A stretch of 64,000 nucleotides of DNA from Ursus arctos (Eukaryota > Chordata > Mammalia > Carnivora > Ursidae). The stretch's first letter is position 1; each line of letters starts with the position of its first letter. The notes below the pieces were generated by a model, which was not told where the DNA came from, did not search any database, and was given only the letters and a program-made list of their open reading frames with translations. Shown here piece by piece: positions 1 to 11,000 of the stretch. The DNA lies in the NCBI RefSeq assembly GCF_023065955.2, contig NW_026622963.1:4037001-4101000 (forward strand), given 5' to 3'. Made by a program: the position numbers and the translations under genes.

Positions 1-92
1 AAGTCCAGGCCGAGAACAGGCCCGGGCAAGCATAACGAAGGGCAGAGTCTGGGGAATGTGTGTCACAGCCTCTCCTCCCCTCCCCCCCACAG
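1..92 (+). other. MAP2K5: End of the last MAP2K5 intron
   Basis: Non-coding sequence ending in a C-rich polypyrimidine tract and AG at 91-92, immediately before the final MAP2K5 exon. Confidence 0.85.
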
Positions 93-197
93 GGCCACCC
101 GTTCATCATGCAGTTCAATGACGGAAACGCCACCGTGGTGTCCATGTGGGTGTGCAGGGCGCTGGAGGAGAGGCGCAGCCAGCAGGGGCCTCCGTGA
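93..197 (+). CDS. MAP2K5: MAP2K5 (MEK5) last coding exon, C-terminal 34 codons
   Basis: The exon follows a polypyrimidine tract and AG acceptor at 91-92. It reads in frame from GHPF, through FNDGNATVVSMWVCRALEE, to RRSQQGPP and a TGA at 195-197. I recognise this as the C-terminal tail of MEK5, the dual-specificity kinase that activates ERK5 (MAPK7). The tail lies beyond the kinase domain, so no catalytic residues are visible here. From memory, human MEK5 has Val and Ala where this copy has Met (HPFIM) and Thr (GNAT). The rest of the gene lies to the left of the window. MAP2K5 directly precedes SKOR1 on the same strand in other mammals, which supports both calls. The exact first base of the exon rests on the AG acceptor. 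Confidence 0.95.
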   Translation, partial: GHPFIMQFNDGNATVVSMWVCRALEERRSQQGPP

Positions 198-545
198 CGC
201 CGCAGAGGGGCACTGACAGCCCAGGACTGGTCACCAAGGGGACAACCCACCCACTGCGCCCACTTTCTGTTTGCCGTCTGCACCAGAAGAGCTTTGCTGG
301 GCCCGGCTTCCCTGCTCTCACCTTTCACTCTGCTGGCAGATGGCCTAGCCTAGGGAGCCCTCCGGAGTGGCCAGCCTTTGCCCCCTCTGGTCTGGAGGCA
401 CTGACTGGGGGTGGGCAGAGGGATGGGGGTATCAAGAACCAGCTTCGGTGCCCCTGCCCCTCTTTTTTCCTCACGTTTTTCTTTGTAAAGGGTCAGGCCC
501 CGTCAGCATGACTGATGGGAATAAAGGTATTACTGCTTCGTGAGG
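198..545 (+). other. MAP2K5: MAP2K5 3'UTR
   Basis: The sequence from the TGA stop to just beyond the AATAAA at 520-525 is taken as the 3'UTR. The cleavage site is inferred from the signal and the GT-rich stretch that follows. A short UTR of about 340 nt is implied. Confidence 0.75.
520..525 (+). terminator. MAP2K5: MAP2K5 poly(A) signal AATAAA
   Basis: Canonical AATAAA followed about 20 nt later by GT-rich sequence (GTGCTGTGTGGGG), the usual arrangement for a mammalian cleavage and polyadenylation site. Confidence 0.8.
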
Positions 546-689
546 GTCGTGCTGTGTGGGGAGCGTCTTACCCCTCCAGGGGTGGGGGTGGGACGGGGCC
601 TCCGCTCAGCAAGGATGTACCGCAGTGCCCGAGCTGCCCTTCCCCAGGCACCTGCAAGCTGCCGAGCGCTCCCGGACGCGCTATGATGA

Positions 690-795
690 GGCCCATAGCC
701 CGGCCCATTTGACAGATGAAAGACTGAGGCACGCCGGTCCCCGAACCAAGTCCCATGGCAAGGAGCAGCTGAGCCAGCAGGACCTCAGGACCCCT
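690..795 (-). repeat. MIR SINE fragment
   Basis: Contains the reverse-complement MIR core pattern CCATTTGACAGATGAAAGAC followed by a CTGAGGCAC-like block. It is diverged, as expected of an ancient mammalian repeat. Confidence 0.6.
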
Positions 796-1039
796 GCTGT
801 ATGCTCCCTGCTGGACTGGCGTTTGTCTGTCCCGACACATCGCCGGCTCCCACAGCGATCTGTCCTGGGGCTGTGGGTGAGGAGTTGGAAAAAGACCCCG
901 AGCCGTTCTGAGGCCCTTCTCCCAGCTCGCACTCCCACACCGCCCCTCCAGCTCCTCTGCAGCAAGCTGCCCCTCACTGCCTCTGACCCCACGCCCCGCG
1001 AACCTCCCTCATCTCCGGCCACTCACAGCTGCCCTCCGG

Positions 1040-1140
1040 TAATCCTGCCAGGTAAGTGTGGCCGCGCCCATTTTCCAGGTGAGGAACTGAGGCTCACAGA
1101 GGCTGGAGTTTCCACTTGCAGGTCTAAGTGGCAGCTCCAC
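1040..1140 (-). repeat. MIR SINE fragment
   Basis: Shows CCATTTTCCAGGTGAGGAAC and CTGAGGCTCACAGAGG, the reverse-strand MIR core, then diverged flank. Confidence 0.7.
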
Positions 1141-1369
1141 ATATCCAACAGCAAACTCCTGATGCCACACATTCAGAACCACCTCCACCGCTCTCCCATC
1201 TCAGTAAGCGGGAGAGCCTCCCAGCGCCCAAGCTAACATGCTGGCGCCCGGCCTTGGCTCCTTCCTCCCTCACACCCCACCTCTAGCCCATCTTGAAGAC
1301 CTGTTGTCTTCACCTTCAGAATGTATTGATTCCACCACTCCTGTGTTCTTCCAAGGCCCCTCACCTGGA

Positions 1370-1650
1370 CCCCCACAGCAGCCTCCCACCAGGCTCCCCC
1401 TCCCGCCCTGCCCCCTGCAATCTGTTCTCCACACGGCCGCTAGAGGGAGCCAGTTAAACCACGGTGGGTCACGGTCCTCTCCTGCTCAGAACGTCCATCG
1501 GTGCTCCGCTCACTCAGAGGTCAAGCTGAAGACCCAACATTCTGCCCCCATTATTTCTGACCTCAATTCCCATCACCCCCAGCTCCCTCCAGCCATGTGG
1601 CGTCCTCACTGATCCTTGAACATCAGGCACACTGCCCACTCAGGGCCACG
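1370..1650 (+). repeat. L2 LINE fragment
   Basis: Resembles the 3' region of L2: a C-rich block, CTGTTCTCCACAC, CTCCTGCTCAGAAC, then CAGCCATGTGGC and CCTTGAACATCAGGCAC in the expected order. The assignment is from remembered consensus. Confidence 0.6.
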
Positions 1651-1739
1651 GCAGAGACATCTAGCCGACCCCGGGAGGTTCACACTCCCTCCATCGTGAA
1701 GGGAGGTTGCTGGGAAGTCACCGCCCAGCCCAGGAGGAT

Positions 1740-2000
1740 ATCTCCCAGTCTGCCTTGCGTTGAAGAGGGCCATGTGACTAGTGCTTGTCAATGGAAGAAG
1801 AGAGCAGGTGGTCATTGCTTCCAGGCCAAGAAACGTAAGGTGCAGATGCGCCTTCTCCACTCCCCTTCCTCTCTCCTCCTGGCTGTGGCGGGAGGCCGAA
1901 CCCCGAATGGAAGGAGACTGAATCCCTGAGTCACCACGTGGAGGAATGCAGCCCATGCTGCGTTGAGCCAGAACACAATTACTTTGTTGATATGTTCCTG
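1740..2000. repeat. Ancient interspersed repeat, family uncertain
   Basis: The run GGCCATGTGACTAGTGCTTG, the mid part with CCAGGCCAAGAAACG and the end GAGTCACCACGTGGAGG resemble a common old mammalian repeat, possibly an ERVL-MaLR or L1 3' end. I cannot name the family. Confidence 0.35.
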
Positions 2001-2259
2001 GCAGCTGGTCTCATGCCAACGAACACAGGCCTTTGTACTTGGTGTGGGAGCAGATCTGTGTTCAGGTGGCATCTCAGTGAGTTCTGACCTGACCACTCGG
2101 TGTAAAATTGCAGCCCTCCTCACCTCCCTGGGACCCCCGTTCCCTCTGCCTACACATTTTCCTGACTGCTTTTGTTACTATGTGACAAACCACTACTTTC
2201 ACAATCTGCCTTCTCTCTTCTCGCTTCCTGCCCCCTACGTACACTCTTCATCCACAAGG

Positions 2260-2345
2260 GCGGAGATTCTGGTCTGTTTTCTTAACTTGGTATCCCCCGT
2301 GCCAAGAACAGAGCCCGGCCTAGCCCAGTAAATGTTTGTCGGCTG
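2260..2345 (+). repeat. L2 LINE 3' end fragment
   Basis: The pattern of an L2 terminus: GTATCCCCCGTGCCAAGAAC, then CAGTAAATGTTTGT. Confidence 0.5.
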
Positions 2346-2850
2346 CATGGCTGAGGTGGCGGGGCTGTGATTCCCAGACTGCGCTCTGTCCGTTGCCCAG
2401 GAAGGAGCCTCCCCCTCCCTGAAGCATCATTTCGTCTTCTCCTGCAGAATTGGAGGCCTCCTACTTTTAGTAACACTTTTCAAGGTGGTACAGGCCTCCA
2501 GCTGCCCCTTGGCCTCAAACAGCGTGTTCGTCTTCTTACTGCGCACCTGCTGTTGCCTGGGGCTAGGAAGGTCACAGAATTGGATGAGACCCAGGCCATC
2601 AAGGCTGCTGCTCCCCGAGTCAGGGCTCAGGGCAGGGAGGGCGGCAAGGAGCACGGAGTGTGGATTTCCCAGAGAAGAGGCGCTCAGGGAGCGGGGAAAG
2701 CTCGGGGCCTCCCCACCCCTGAATGTGAGCCAGCCACCACCCACACTTAACGCTTACCCTTGCTTCAAGAAGGTGTACCCAGCAAGCCTGTCATCCCCAA
2801 TCCCAAACGGGGGGAGGTAGAGAAAACGGAGCAGGTGTTCCAGACCAGCC

Positions 2851-3030
2851 CCGTGCTGAGGGCTTACTTCATCGACCCTCATCCTCACAGCAATGCCATG
2901 ACGTAGGTGGTAGTATTAATCTGCCCATTTTACAAATGGAGAAACTGAAGCACAGAGAGGTCAAGAGACATGGCCCGAGGTCTCCCAGCGAGTAAGTAGC
3001 AAAGCGTGGTTTGGAACTCCGAACCCCACC
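2851..3030 (-). repeat. MIR SINE
   Basis: A good reverse-strand MIR: TGCCCATTTTACAAATGGAG, AAACTGAAGCACAGAGAGGT, then a GTAAGTAGCAAAG block and GGAACTCCGAACCCC. Confidence 0.8.
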
Positions 3031-3124
3031 CTTAACCACAGCTCCAGAAGTCAGCTCCCCAAGCATATGTACGTGCGTGTGAACGAGCGCACACCTGCCC
3101 TCTGTGTCCATCAGAGGTTGCGCA

Positions 3125-3129
<5 letters not shown>

Positions 3130-3158
<29 letters not shown>
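3130..3158 (+). repeat. (CA)n microsatellite
   Basis: An uninterrupted CA run of about 13 units, flanked by CGCACGCG. Confidence 0.95.
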
Positions 3159-3161
<3 letters not shown>

Positions 3162-3559
3162 CACTTCTCCCAGCCCTGATGTTCTGGAGCAGGGGTTACC
3201 CCCATGAGCATCCCACAAAAGTGACACACTTTGCCCCAGAATTATGTGCACCCACATGTGCACACACAGGGTTTTGTTCACAACTAGGGTTTGGAATCCC
3301 TGGAGCCCACTCACTCATGGACCCCATGTTGAAAGCCCCTGCTTTGGGGTGGCCCCCAAGGTCTAAGTTTCCTTCTATTCAAAGTCTGGAGAAGATGGGG
3401 AGCTGGGCAGTTACGGAGGGGTTCTCCCGCAAAGACCCCCTTGGCTAGAGAGCAAGACCCCCGTTTGCCTATTTAGGCTCAGTCACCCCTCCAATCACCC
3501 TTAGCAGCCCCGAGGCCAAGCTGCCTTTGCCCTCGGGGGCCGTGGGAGGGCTAAGACCT

Positions 3560-3780
3560 GGAACATGCAGGGCAGGAGTGAGCTCTTCCCTCTGCCCAGA
3601 ACGCCACCCCACCCATCTTCCCCCGTCCACGTGGCCAACTCCCACACCTCCCATCGGTCCTCTCAAATAGCACCTCTCCTTGAAAGCTTCTTTATTCCCT
3701 TCTCTGGGTACAGACTGTGAGCCCCTCCAGGGCAGGGATGAGTCTGACTCCTCTCTCCCCAGGGCCTGGCCGGGGCTGGC
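3560..3780 (+). repeat. L2 LINE fragment
   Basis: TTGAAAGCTTCTTTATTCCC followed by GACTGTGAGCCCCTCCAGGG and CAGGGATGAGTCTGAC is the typical L2 3' motif series. Confidence 0.65.
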
Positions 3781-5334
3781 AGGGGGAAGGTGCTCCAAGG
3801 TGTGGGAGGGAGGGCTGGCAGAATGGAAGGAGGGGACATTCAGGCCCCAGGCCCCTGGATCAGCCCCCTCTCCCCAGGACTTGTCGCTATCCTGGCCTGG
3901 CCTCTTGCTCTAACCCTCAGTAAAGCCCATCTGCCTCCTACCCAGAGCCTCCTGGAGACGTGAACCCCATGAGATGCAGCTCCGGTCCTCTCAGAACTTC
4001 AGGGGAGCCTGAAGGCGAGCGTCTCTAGGACAGGAGCGTCCTCGCCAGGCCCCCAGGTCACACTGGGAAGCAGGTACTGCCCTGGCTTGGAGGCACGGAG
4101 GCCCCTTGGCACTCAGCCCACTGTCCCTTCCTGGTTCTGTCCTTTGGTTTTCCCATCTGGGAAATAAAGGTTATAGAATCCCAGAGCTTTGGAGATCCTC
4201 CAAAAAGCTGTGGGGACAGAGGGAGGAAAGTGGGACCCTCGTTCCCCAGGTATGCTTAGCCAGAGTCCTTGTGGCCCAGAGCAGTCTGACCCAGAGCCTC
4301 CAGCCCGGGGCCCTGCTGGGCAGGGGGGCGGAAGATGGTCAGGCAAGTACAAGGTGGGCTGAGTACTCTAACCTGGCTAAGGAAGGCCGCAGGGGCCCTG
4401 ACTGGAGGCCAAGGACCTCGAGCCTTGTGCTCCTGTTAAACACATGCTTCCAGATCTATTCACACTCAAGACTGAAGGCCAGAGTGTAACCTCAGCGTGA
4501 GGTCCCAGGAGTGCTGGGCAGATGGGCCGGCAGCTCGCCCACACCCTCTCCGTCACACACGTTGGTCAGAAGGGGATGGCCAGACGGTTCCTGTCCCACT
4601 GACTGCTGCCCACATTCCTCTTTAGAGCTTTGTCCTGCAGCTAAGTCTGGGCCCTATCAAGATGGGAGCCTCTGTTCTCAGGCTAGAGGGGGGATGGGAG
4701 AGAGAACACGGGGCCCTGAGTCCTGGGGTGGGGGTGGGGGGAGTGCCGGGCAAGCTGGCAGAAGGCCGTGGAGCCGTGGGAGCAGGAGGACAAGGAGGCG
4801 GCCGGCAGTCCCCGATACCGTACTGGGGCAGGTGGACTTCAAGACTGTTCCTGGACCAGGTGCTAACTTCCATACTGAGGGTCAGGGCGTTTTCAGTACG
4901 AGCAGAGGGGACGCAGCCAGCAGCAGCTCCAAAGGGCATGTGTGTGGTGAAGGCCAGCAGGTGCTGTGATGTGGGGAGGGGCCAGCGGGAGAGCCCAAGC
5001 AGGCGGAGGCAGCAAACGGTTCAGGGCCAAGTCCCCGAGCCTGGGAGCCTGGTCCTTCGGGGGGCACTGGCTGCTGGCACGCAGTGGGGGTGGCAGAAGG
5101 AAAGTGGGAGGAGGTCGGCCAGCATTCAGTGGCAGGGCTGGGTTTCGATGGCGCTTCGTTGCTGGTGGGCAGACTTTGTGTCTCCGATCCACCAGAGATG
5201 CTCCTGAACCGGGAGTCCGGTGGGTGGGGTGGGGCAGAGCTGGCTGCGCAGGGCCGGGTGGGGTCCTGGAGACAGGCGCCCCCGAGGGGCTTACAGCGCG
5301 GGGCAGGGTTGGGGGCGGTAGAGCCTGGGCCTCG

Positions 5335-5700
5335 TAATGACAAATTTTCTGCTGAACAACTACAAATATTCGCTGTGACTTTGGACAGAGTCTGGAAAAG
5401 ACTTTGTTTCCTCCCTTGGCGGTATCATTTGTCTTGTTTCGAAGCCAGAGATTGCAGGCACGAACTTATAGACTAAAGTTTGTCTTAATTGCTCTGGTGT
5501 CACCACCTCTCTGGCAGATAACAGCACAATGAACGAGTCGATGGGGCTGAGCCCTCCAGGTCCTTCTTCTAAAGTGAGACAAATCTCCCTCCTTTGAGCC
5601 CAACAGTCCATCGGCAGCCCTGTCATGTATTTATCTCCCTAACAGTTTGCATTAACTTGCAAGGGATAAAAAGTCTCTCCTGTCCACAGACTTAGTTAAA
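5335..5700. promoter_or_regulatory. Candidate conserved noncoding element
   Basis: A block of balanced composition between GC-rich flanks, with no recognisable repeat and no supported exon. Motifs include GTAATGACAAATTTTC, TTGTCTTAATTGCTC, AGATAACAGCAC and ATTAACTTGCAAGG. Conservation is inferred from texture only. Confidence 0.35.
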
Positions 5701-6664
5701 GGCATTCAGTCGGGGAAAGTCAGGCTGTGCCACAGTTTCTCCCCAAGGATGTGCTTTATATCCCCCCTTTTTTTGGGGGGGGATGGTGGTAGAAAGGAAA
5801 GCAGTGGGGGTACATGCTGGGAAAAGCAGCAAGGGCAGCAGGATGGAGAAAGAGGAAACGGGTACCCAGAGTTCCCGGGTCCAGATCACTTTAGTTCTGA
5901 GAAAGAAAAGAAACAATACTTTCTTGCAGCATCCCCTGGGCCTGGCAGGCCGCCTCCAGCCTCGCCTCATCTGGCCCTCCCAGCACCCCTGCAAGTGCGG
6001 AGCGTGATTAGCCCACCTCTGTCTCCCGCTCCGTGTTTCCATCATGGGAGCTAATGCTCTGCTCCCCAAAGGAGTCACGCCATGGCATAGGCTGTTCCCT
6101 CAGCCCCGACACCTTTCCCAACCACCCCTTTGTCTCCTAACTCCGACTCATCCTCCAAGGTTGAAGTGCAGTTCCCGGGAGGGAGGGGTAGGGAGGGGGG
6201 GTGGACATACTTGTCCACCTGTGGCCCCAGAGCCTCGCTGTGCTGTCCTGATCTGTTTTCTTATATCATCTATCTGCGTCATTCCGGTGAGAGCCCAGGA
6301 AGGCAGGAGCTGAAGCAGCACCCAGCATTCAGGGGGGATGCTGGGAGAGGAGGGAGTGGGGAGGGGGTAGCGGATGAATAAATGGAGGGGGGAAGGGAGG
6401 GGCTACAGGGAACTCAGGGAAGAGGCCGAGTCCTCCTGCCTTCTGGGAACAAGATCCTAACAGATGCTGTGGAGCCATGGGGCATAGGCGCTCTTCAGTT
6501 TCCTTATTTTTATAATAATTTTTAATAAATATTTTAAATCCCTTGGTCAGCAAGGCAGTGTGAGTCTTCTGACACGCAAATGGAGCCCTTCTCCTCTACC
6601 CCATGGCCTCCAGGGTCCCTTTTTGGCAATCCAGTGGGGGAGATGGTGGAAGGTAGCAACGAAA

Positions 6665-6830
6665 GGAATGGGCTTGGAGTCACACAGACCAGGGCCCAAG
6701 TCCTGGCTCTTCCATCCTGGGCAGGATGCCTAGCCTCTCTGAGCCTCAGTTCCCTCATGGGTCAAATGGGGTAATGACAGTACCCTCCTCGTGTGTTGTT
6801 GGTGTCATTATTAAATCATGCTTGATGCTG
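6665..6830 (+). repeat. MIR SINE
   Basis: CTTGGAGTCACACAGACC, CCAAGTCCTGGCTCTTCC, CTCTGAGCCTCAGTTCCCTC and GGTCAAATGGGGTAATGAC follow the MIR order. Confidence 0.8.
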
Positions 6831-6929
6831 ACCACGACAGGTAGGTCATGCCCCTCCCCCACCCCACCCCCTTACACAGCCACTCCTCACTCTCTGTGAC
6901 TCCCCACTTTTTGTCTGCCTCCCTCCATC

Positions 6930-7413
6930 TGTAGGAGGCAAAATATGAGAACCCCCCCCAAAGAAATTCACATCCTAATACCCAGAAACTATGGATATAT
7001 TATGTTACATGGCTAAGGGAAATGAAGATTGCTAATCACCTGTCGTCTAATCTTAAATTAAGATTATCCTGGATTCTCCAGGTCAGCCCAGTGTGATCAC
7101 AGGGGCCCCTGAGAGTGGAAGAGGAGGCAAGAGAGGAGAGGTGGAGTCAGAGAGATTTGAGGCTGTTAGGCTGCTGGCTTTGAAGATGGAGGAAGAGGCC
7201 AGGAGCAGAGGGCTGTAAGTGGCCTCTAGAAGCTGGAAGAGGCAAGGAAACAGATTTTCCCTAGAGTCTCCAGAAGGAACACAGCCCTGCTAGCGCCTTG
7301 CTTTTAGCCCAGTGAGACCCGCTTCCAACTTCTGACTCCAGATTGTAAAAGAGTAAATCCGTGCTGTTTGAAACCTGTGCTCAAGGGTTAGAGCAGCAAT
7401 AGGAAACTAAAGC
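6930..7413 (+). repeat. MaLR-type LTR (MLT1/MST-like)
   Basis: CACATCCTAATACCCAGAAAC, the GGATTCTCCAGGTCAGCCC part, CTAGAAGCTGGAAGAGGC, GAGACCCGCTTCCAAC and the end AGCAGCAATAGGAAACTAAAG match a common old MaLR-like LTR I remember. Subfamily not determined. Confidence 0.5.
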
Positions 7414-7744
7414 AATGTCTCCTCTGCGTTTTCCAGCCCAGGCTGCCCAAATGCCTTTGGAACAAACCCTCCCATGTGTATATGCCTTTACAGCTTACAA
7501 AGCCCGTGTTCTCGGCCGCCGTCCTTAGCGGCCCTCCCCGCGGACCGGCCCGCACCCGCACGCTCTGTCCCAGCGCCACGCTCCCAGCACCACCAACACC
7601 CATTCTTCAAGAGCCAGGCTCCCTCCGACCTCCAGCTCCACTCCCCTCCTTGAGCCTCGGAGGCTGGGCCCTCACCATCCTGGGCACCAGCGTGGGGGGG
7701 CCGCCCCCGGGGCCACTCGGGATCCTCAGCGGTAGCCCCTACGG

Positions 7745-7915
7745 GCGCTGGGGACACCGTTACTCATCAGATTACTTCCTCAGCACCTCGTGTGTGCCAG
7801 GCGCTGGGGACACAGCGGGGAACAAGGCAAGTCCCTGCGCTCGAGCTCATGCTCCAGCAGGGGACACGGGAAAGAACAGCGTAACTTCAGGTGAGGACAA
7901 TGCTGTGAAGAAATA
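7745..7915. repeat. L2/MIR-class repeat fragment
   Basis: GTGTGCCAGGCGCTGGGGAC, GGGGAACAAGGCAAGTCCC and GAGCTCATGCTCCAGCAGGG resemble the widespread 'accumulated count' segment of L2-class repeats. Family name uncertain. Confidence 0.45.
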
Positions 7916-7995
7916 AAGCAGGCCAGAGGATGAGGGCTGGGGTGGCAGCCGTGCGGTGGGAGCAGGGGCACTCTTCCACTTCCAGTGGTACCAGC

Positions 7996-8170
7996 CCCCA
8001 CCGTGTGCCAGGCTCGGTGCTGGGCCCCTGGCATATCTCATTTCGGTTGGTTCTCCCAACAGTCCTATGATACCAGCAGGCCATTTCACAGTCGAGAAAG
8101 CTGAGGCGCAGAGAGGTGAAGTGATTGGCCCAAAGCCACACAGCCCAGAAGTAGTAACCCTAAGATTTAC
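7996..8170 (-). repeat. MIR SINE
   Basis: GTGTGCCAGGCTCGGTGCTG, CCATTTCACAGTCGAGAAAG, CTGAGGCGCAGAGAGGTGAA, and AAGCCACACAGCCCAGAAG. Confidence 0.8.
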
Positions 8171-8548
8171 AGCCATACCTGCCTGAGGTCTGAGCTGCTT
8201 CCTCAGCAACAGCTGCCCCCCTGTAAGATGCGGGCTATGTGCTCTTAGGACTCTTACTCCGAGAGAGTAACAGAAAGAGACAGAACACCCCGTAGTCCCT
8301 CCATCCCAGGCCGCTGTGGTCAAAGAGGCACATGCCACGCACACCGGAAGGCAGATGGGGGATGTGAATTATCAATGGGAGAAGGGGAAAGCCTCCACGA
8401 TATTTGCTGGAGAATGACTGGTTCTTAATTCCTGAGTAAAGAGGGTGAACTTCCATTTGCATCTGCAGAGGCAGGAGGCTGAGGGGGCCCTTCTCTCCTG
8501 GGGAAGGAAGGATGATCATTTCTCCCAACCAGAAAAGCCAGTAGGGTG

Positions 8549-9344
8549 CCAAGACGATTTAATGCGGAGAGAGTCATCTTGTCAACAAACAGTACTGACA
8601 CAACTGGATATCCATATGCAAAAGAATGAATTTAGATCCCTACCTCACATCATGCACAAAAATTACCTCTGAATCAATCCTAGCCCTAAATCTAAGAGCT
8701 AAAACTATAAAGCTTCGACGAAAATGTAGGTGTCAATCTTAGGACCTTGGGTTTGGCAAAGCTCTTAGATATGACACCAAAAGCACAAGCAGCAAAAGAT
8801 AAAATCAAGCTGGGTGTCATCAAGAATAAAAACTTCAGTGCTTTCAAGGACCCCCTTAAGAAAGTGAAAAGACAACTCACAGAAGATATTTGCCAAGCTT
8901 GTATCTGACAAGAGACTTGCACCTAGAATATATTAAGAGCTCTCGCAACTCAAAAATAAAACTAGAAATAACCCAATTGAAAAAGTGGGGAAAGGATTTA
9001 AACAAACACGTCTGCAAAGAAGATGCACGAATGGCCAATAAGCACATGAAAAGATACTCAAAATCATTAGTCATCAGAGATACAAGTCAAAACCTCAGTG
9101 AGATACTCCTTCACACCCACTGAGATAGCTATAATAAAAAGAGATGATGGGGCGCCTGGTGGTCCAGTCGGTGAAGGTGGAGTGTCTGACTCGTGGTCTT
9201 GGCTCAGGTGGTGACCTCAGGGCCCTGATCTCAGAGTCGTGATATTGAGCCTTGTGTGGGGGCTCTGTGCTCAGCAGGGGGTCTGCTTGAGATTCTTTCT
9301 CTCCCTCTGCCCTTCCCCCCACCAATGGACATGTTGGCATGCTC

Positions 9345-9383
<39 letters not shown>

Positions 9384-10105
9384 AATCTTTCAAAAAGAGA
9401 GAGATGATAATAAGTGTCATCACAGACATGGAAAAACCAGAACCCTCATATATTGCTGGTAGAATGTAAGATAGTGCAGTACTTTGGAAAAAGTCTGGTG
9501 GTTTCTTAAAAGGTTAAGTGTACAGTTATTAAATGACCCAGCAATTCTACACCTAGATGTATAGTCAAGGGAAACTGAAACATACAACCACACACACACA
9601 ATAAAATAAAACCTATAACCACACAAAAACTTGCACATGAATGTTCATACCAGCCTCATTCATAATAGCCAAGAATGGAAACAACCCAAATATTCATCAA
9701 TGGATGAACAGATAAAATGTGGGATACCAATACAAAGGAATATTATTTGGCAATAAAAAGGGAGAAAGCACCGATCCATGCTACAACATGGATAAACCTT
9801 AAAAACACCATGTGAAGTGAAAGAAACCGGTCACAAAAGCCCATATTGTGTGTTTCCATTTAGATGAAATGTCGAGAATTGGTGAATACATGTATATATG
9901 GAAGCAGAAGGTAGTGGTTGCTCAGGGCTGGGGAGGGTGGGGAGCTGTGGGGTGAGAGTTAATGGGTACAAAGTTTTTCTTTGGGGTGATAAATATGTTC
10001 TAAAAGTGATGGTTGCACAACTCTTTGAATATGCAAAAACCATTGATTTGTACACTTTAAATAGATTAATTATGCGGTATGTGAATTACACCTTAGTAAA
10101 GCTGG
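8549..10105 (+). repeat. Old L1 fragment (ORF2 end plus 3'UTR)
   Basis: Begins with the ORF2-derived motif GCCAAGACGATTTAATGC, then ACAACTGGATATCCATATGC. It runs through the 3' ORF2 region and ends with GTACACTTTAAATAG and CACCTTAGTAAAGCTGG. It has many frame breaks and is interrupted by the CAN-SINE at 9149-9393. It is an inactive L1 remnant. Confidence 0.8.
9149..9393 (+). mobile_element. CAN-SINE (tRNA-derived) inserted in old L1
   Basis: Head GGGGCGCCTGGTGGTCCAGT, pyrimidine-rich body, and an (AAAT)n tail ending in AAAATCTTTC. Near-identical AGAGATGAT target-site copies flank it, showing that it inserted into the L1 fragment. Confidence 0.9.
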
Positions 10106-10189
10106 ACCTGTCCCAGCAGCTGGACTCCACCAATGTTCGGGCAGCCGTCTGGAAGTGGTCTGTAACACCCATAATGACTACACTACTGA

Positions 10190-10270
10190 TGTGGGTTCGA
10201 AGACTCAGAACAGAACTGGGATTGGAACCCAGGTCTTGCTGGCTCCAGAGTCTGTTCTCTTTCCAGCCCA
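10190..10270 (-). repeat. MIR SINE fragment
   Basis: GGGATTGGAACCCAGGTCTT and GGCTCCAGAGTCTGTTC are the end of a reverse-strand MIR. Confidence 0.6.
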
Positions 10271-10382
10271 ACCCCACCATGCTGAGTGGAAAGAGGCCCT
10301 GGGAAGGAAGCCCCTTACAACCAAGGAGAGCTCAGCGAGACTGCCAGCTGCTCCCCTTCCTGCCTACCAGGGCCTAGCCCCA

Positions 10383-10406
10383 CCTTCTTCTTCTTCTTCT
10401 TCTTCT
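10383..10406 (+). repeat. (TTC)n microsatellite
   Basis: About eight TTC units run into a T tract that is the tail of the adjacent minus-strand SINE. Confidence 0.9.
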
Positions 10407-10630
10407 TTTTTTTTTTAAGATTTTATTTATTTACTTTGGAGAGAGAATGAGAGGGAGAGTGTGCCGGGGGAAGGACGAAGGGAGAGGGAGAGAGAATCTC
10501 AAGCAGATTCTACCTTGAGCGAGGTGGCCGAGGTGGGGTTCAATCTCAGGAGGAAGGGCCGATCTCAGGACCCTGACCTGCCTGAACCAATAGTCAGATG
10601 CTTAGCCGACTAACCTACCCAGGCATCCCT
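10399..10630 (-). mobile_element. CAN-SINE
   Basis: Reverse orientation: T tail with AAGATTTTATTTATTTAC, purine-rich body, and a head ending CTACCCAGGCATCCC. Flanking CCCCACCTTC copies look like the target-site duplication. Confidence 0.9.
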
Positions 10631-10859
10631 ATCCCCACCTTCCGAGAGCAAACCTTTGGGGACTCTACCCAAGCAGTCTTGCCTGAACCTGTGAGGATGG
10701 TGGGACTCCCAGGACCTCCTAGACATCACCTGGGAGCACAGAACCTTTTACCCTTGAAGAACCAATTGGCCACTAGACACCAAGGGTACCAGTCAGTCAT
10801 TATGGCCAGCAAGTCAACTGGGATCTGGGTTGGGGCTCACAGCCTTTACGCTCCAATGC

Positions 10860-11000
10860 TGTTCACTCATTCAATCAACAAATATGGTGAGTACCTACTG
10901 TATACTGTACCCTGTTTTAGGCCCTGGGAGTACAATAGCAAATAAAACATTCCAGTGAGAAATTCAGAAAATACTCACAAATAAATAACTAATTGGGAAG
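10860..11000. repeat. L2-class repeat fragment
   Basis: TTCACTCATTCAATCAACAA, ATGGTGAGTACCTACTG, CCCTGGGAGTACAATAGC and AAATAAAACATTCCAGTG follow an L2-class 3' pattern. Confidence 0.5.

Larger units (their letters stand above)
546..5334. other. Intergenic DNA between MAP2K5 and SKOR1, left part
   Basis: I see no gene. It holds ancient repeats listed separately (MIR at about 690, 1040 and 2851; L2 at about 1370, 2260 and 3560) and a CA repeat at 3130. The stretch 3800-5330 is GC-rich, apparently unique DNA, with a G-run cluster near 4722-4741 that could form a G-quadruplex. Open frames here are short and lack splice or codon support. Confidence 0.6.
5701..8548. other. Intergenic DNA with old repeats
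   Basis: No gene seen. It holds a G-rich block at 6174-6201 (possible G-quadruplex), an AT-rich stretch at 6500-6545, and the MIR, MaLR-like and other repeats listed separately. The final part up to 8548 shows nothing recognisable. Confidence 0.55.

Noticed and set aside
1440..1458. CTCF-like word CCGCTAGAGGGAGC
   Set aside because: Differs from the core at key positions (G for A early, GGA for GGC) and lies inside an L2 remnant.
2869..3448. Frames around the CA repeat at 3.1 kb
   Set aside because: They arise from the microsatellite (Val-Cys or Thr-His runs) and a MIR, not from exons.
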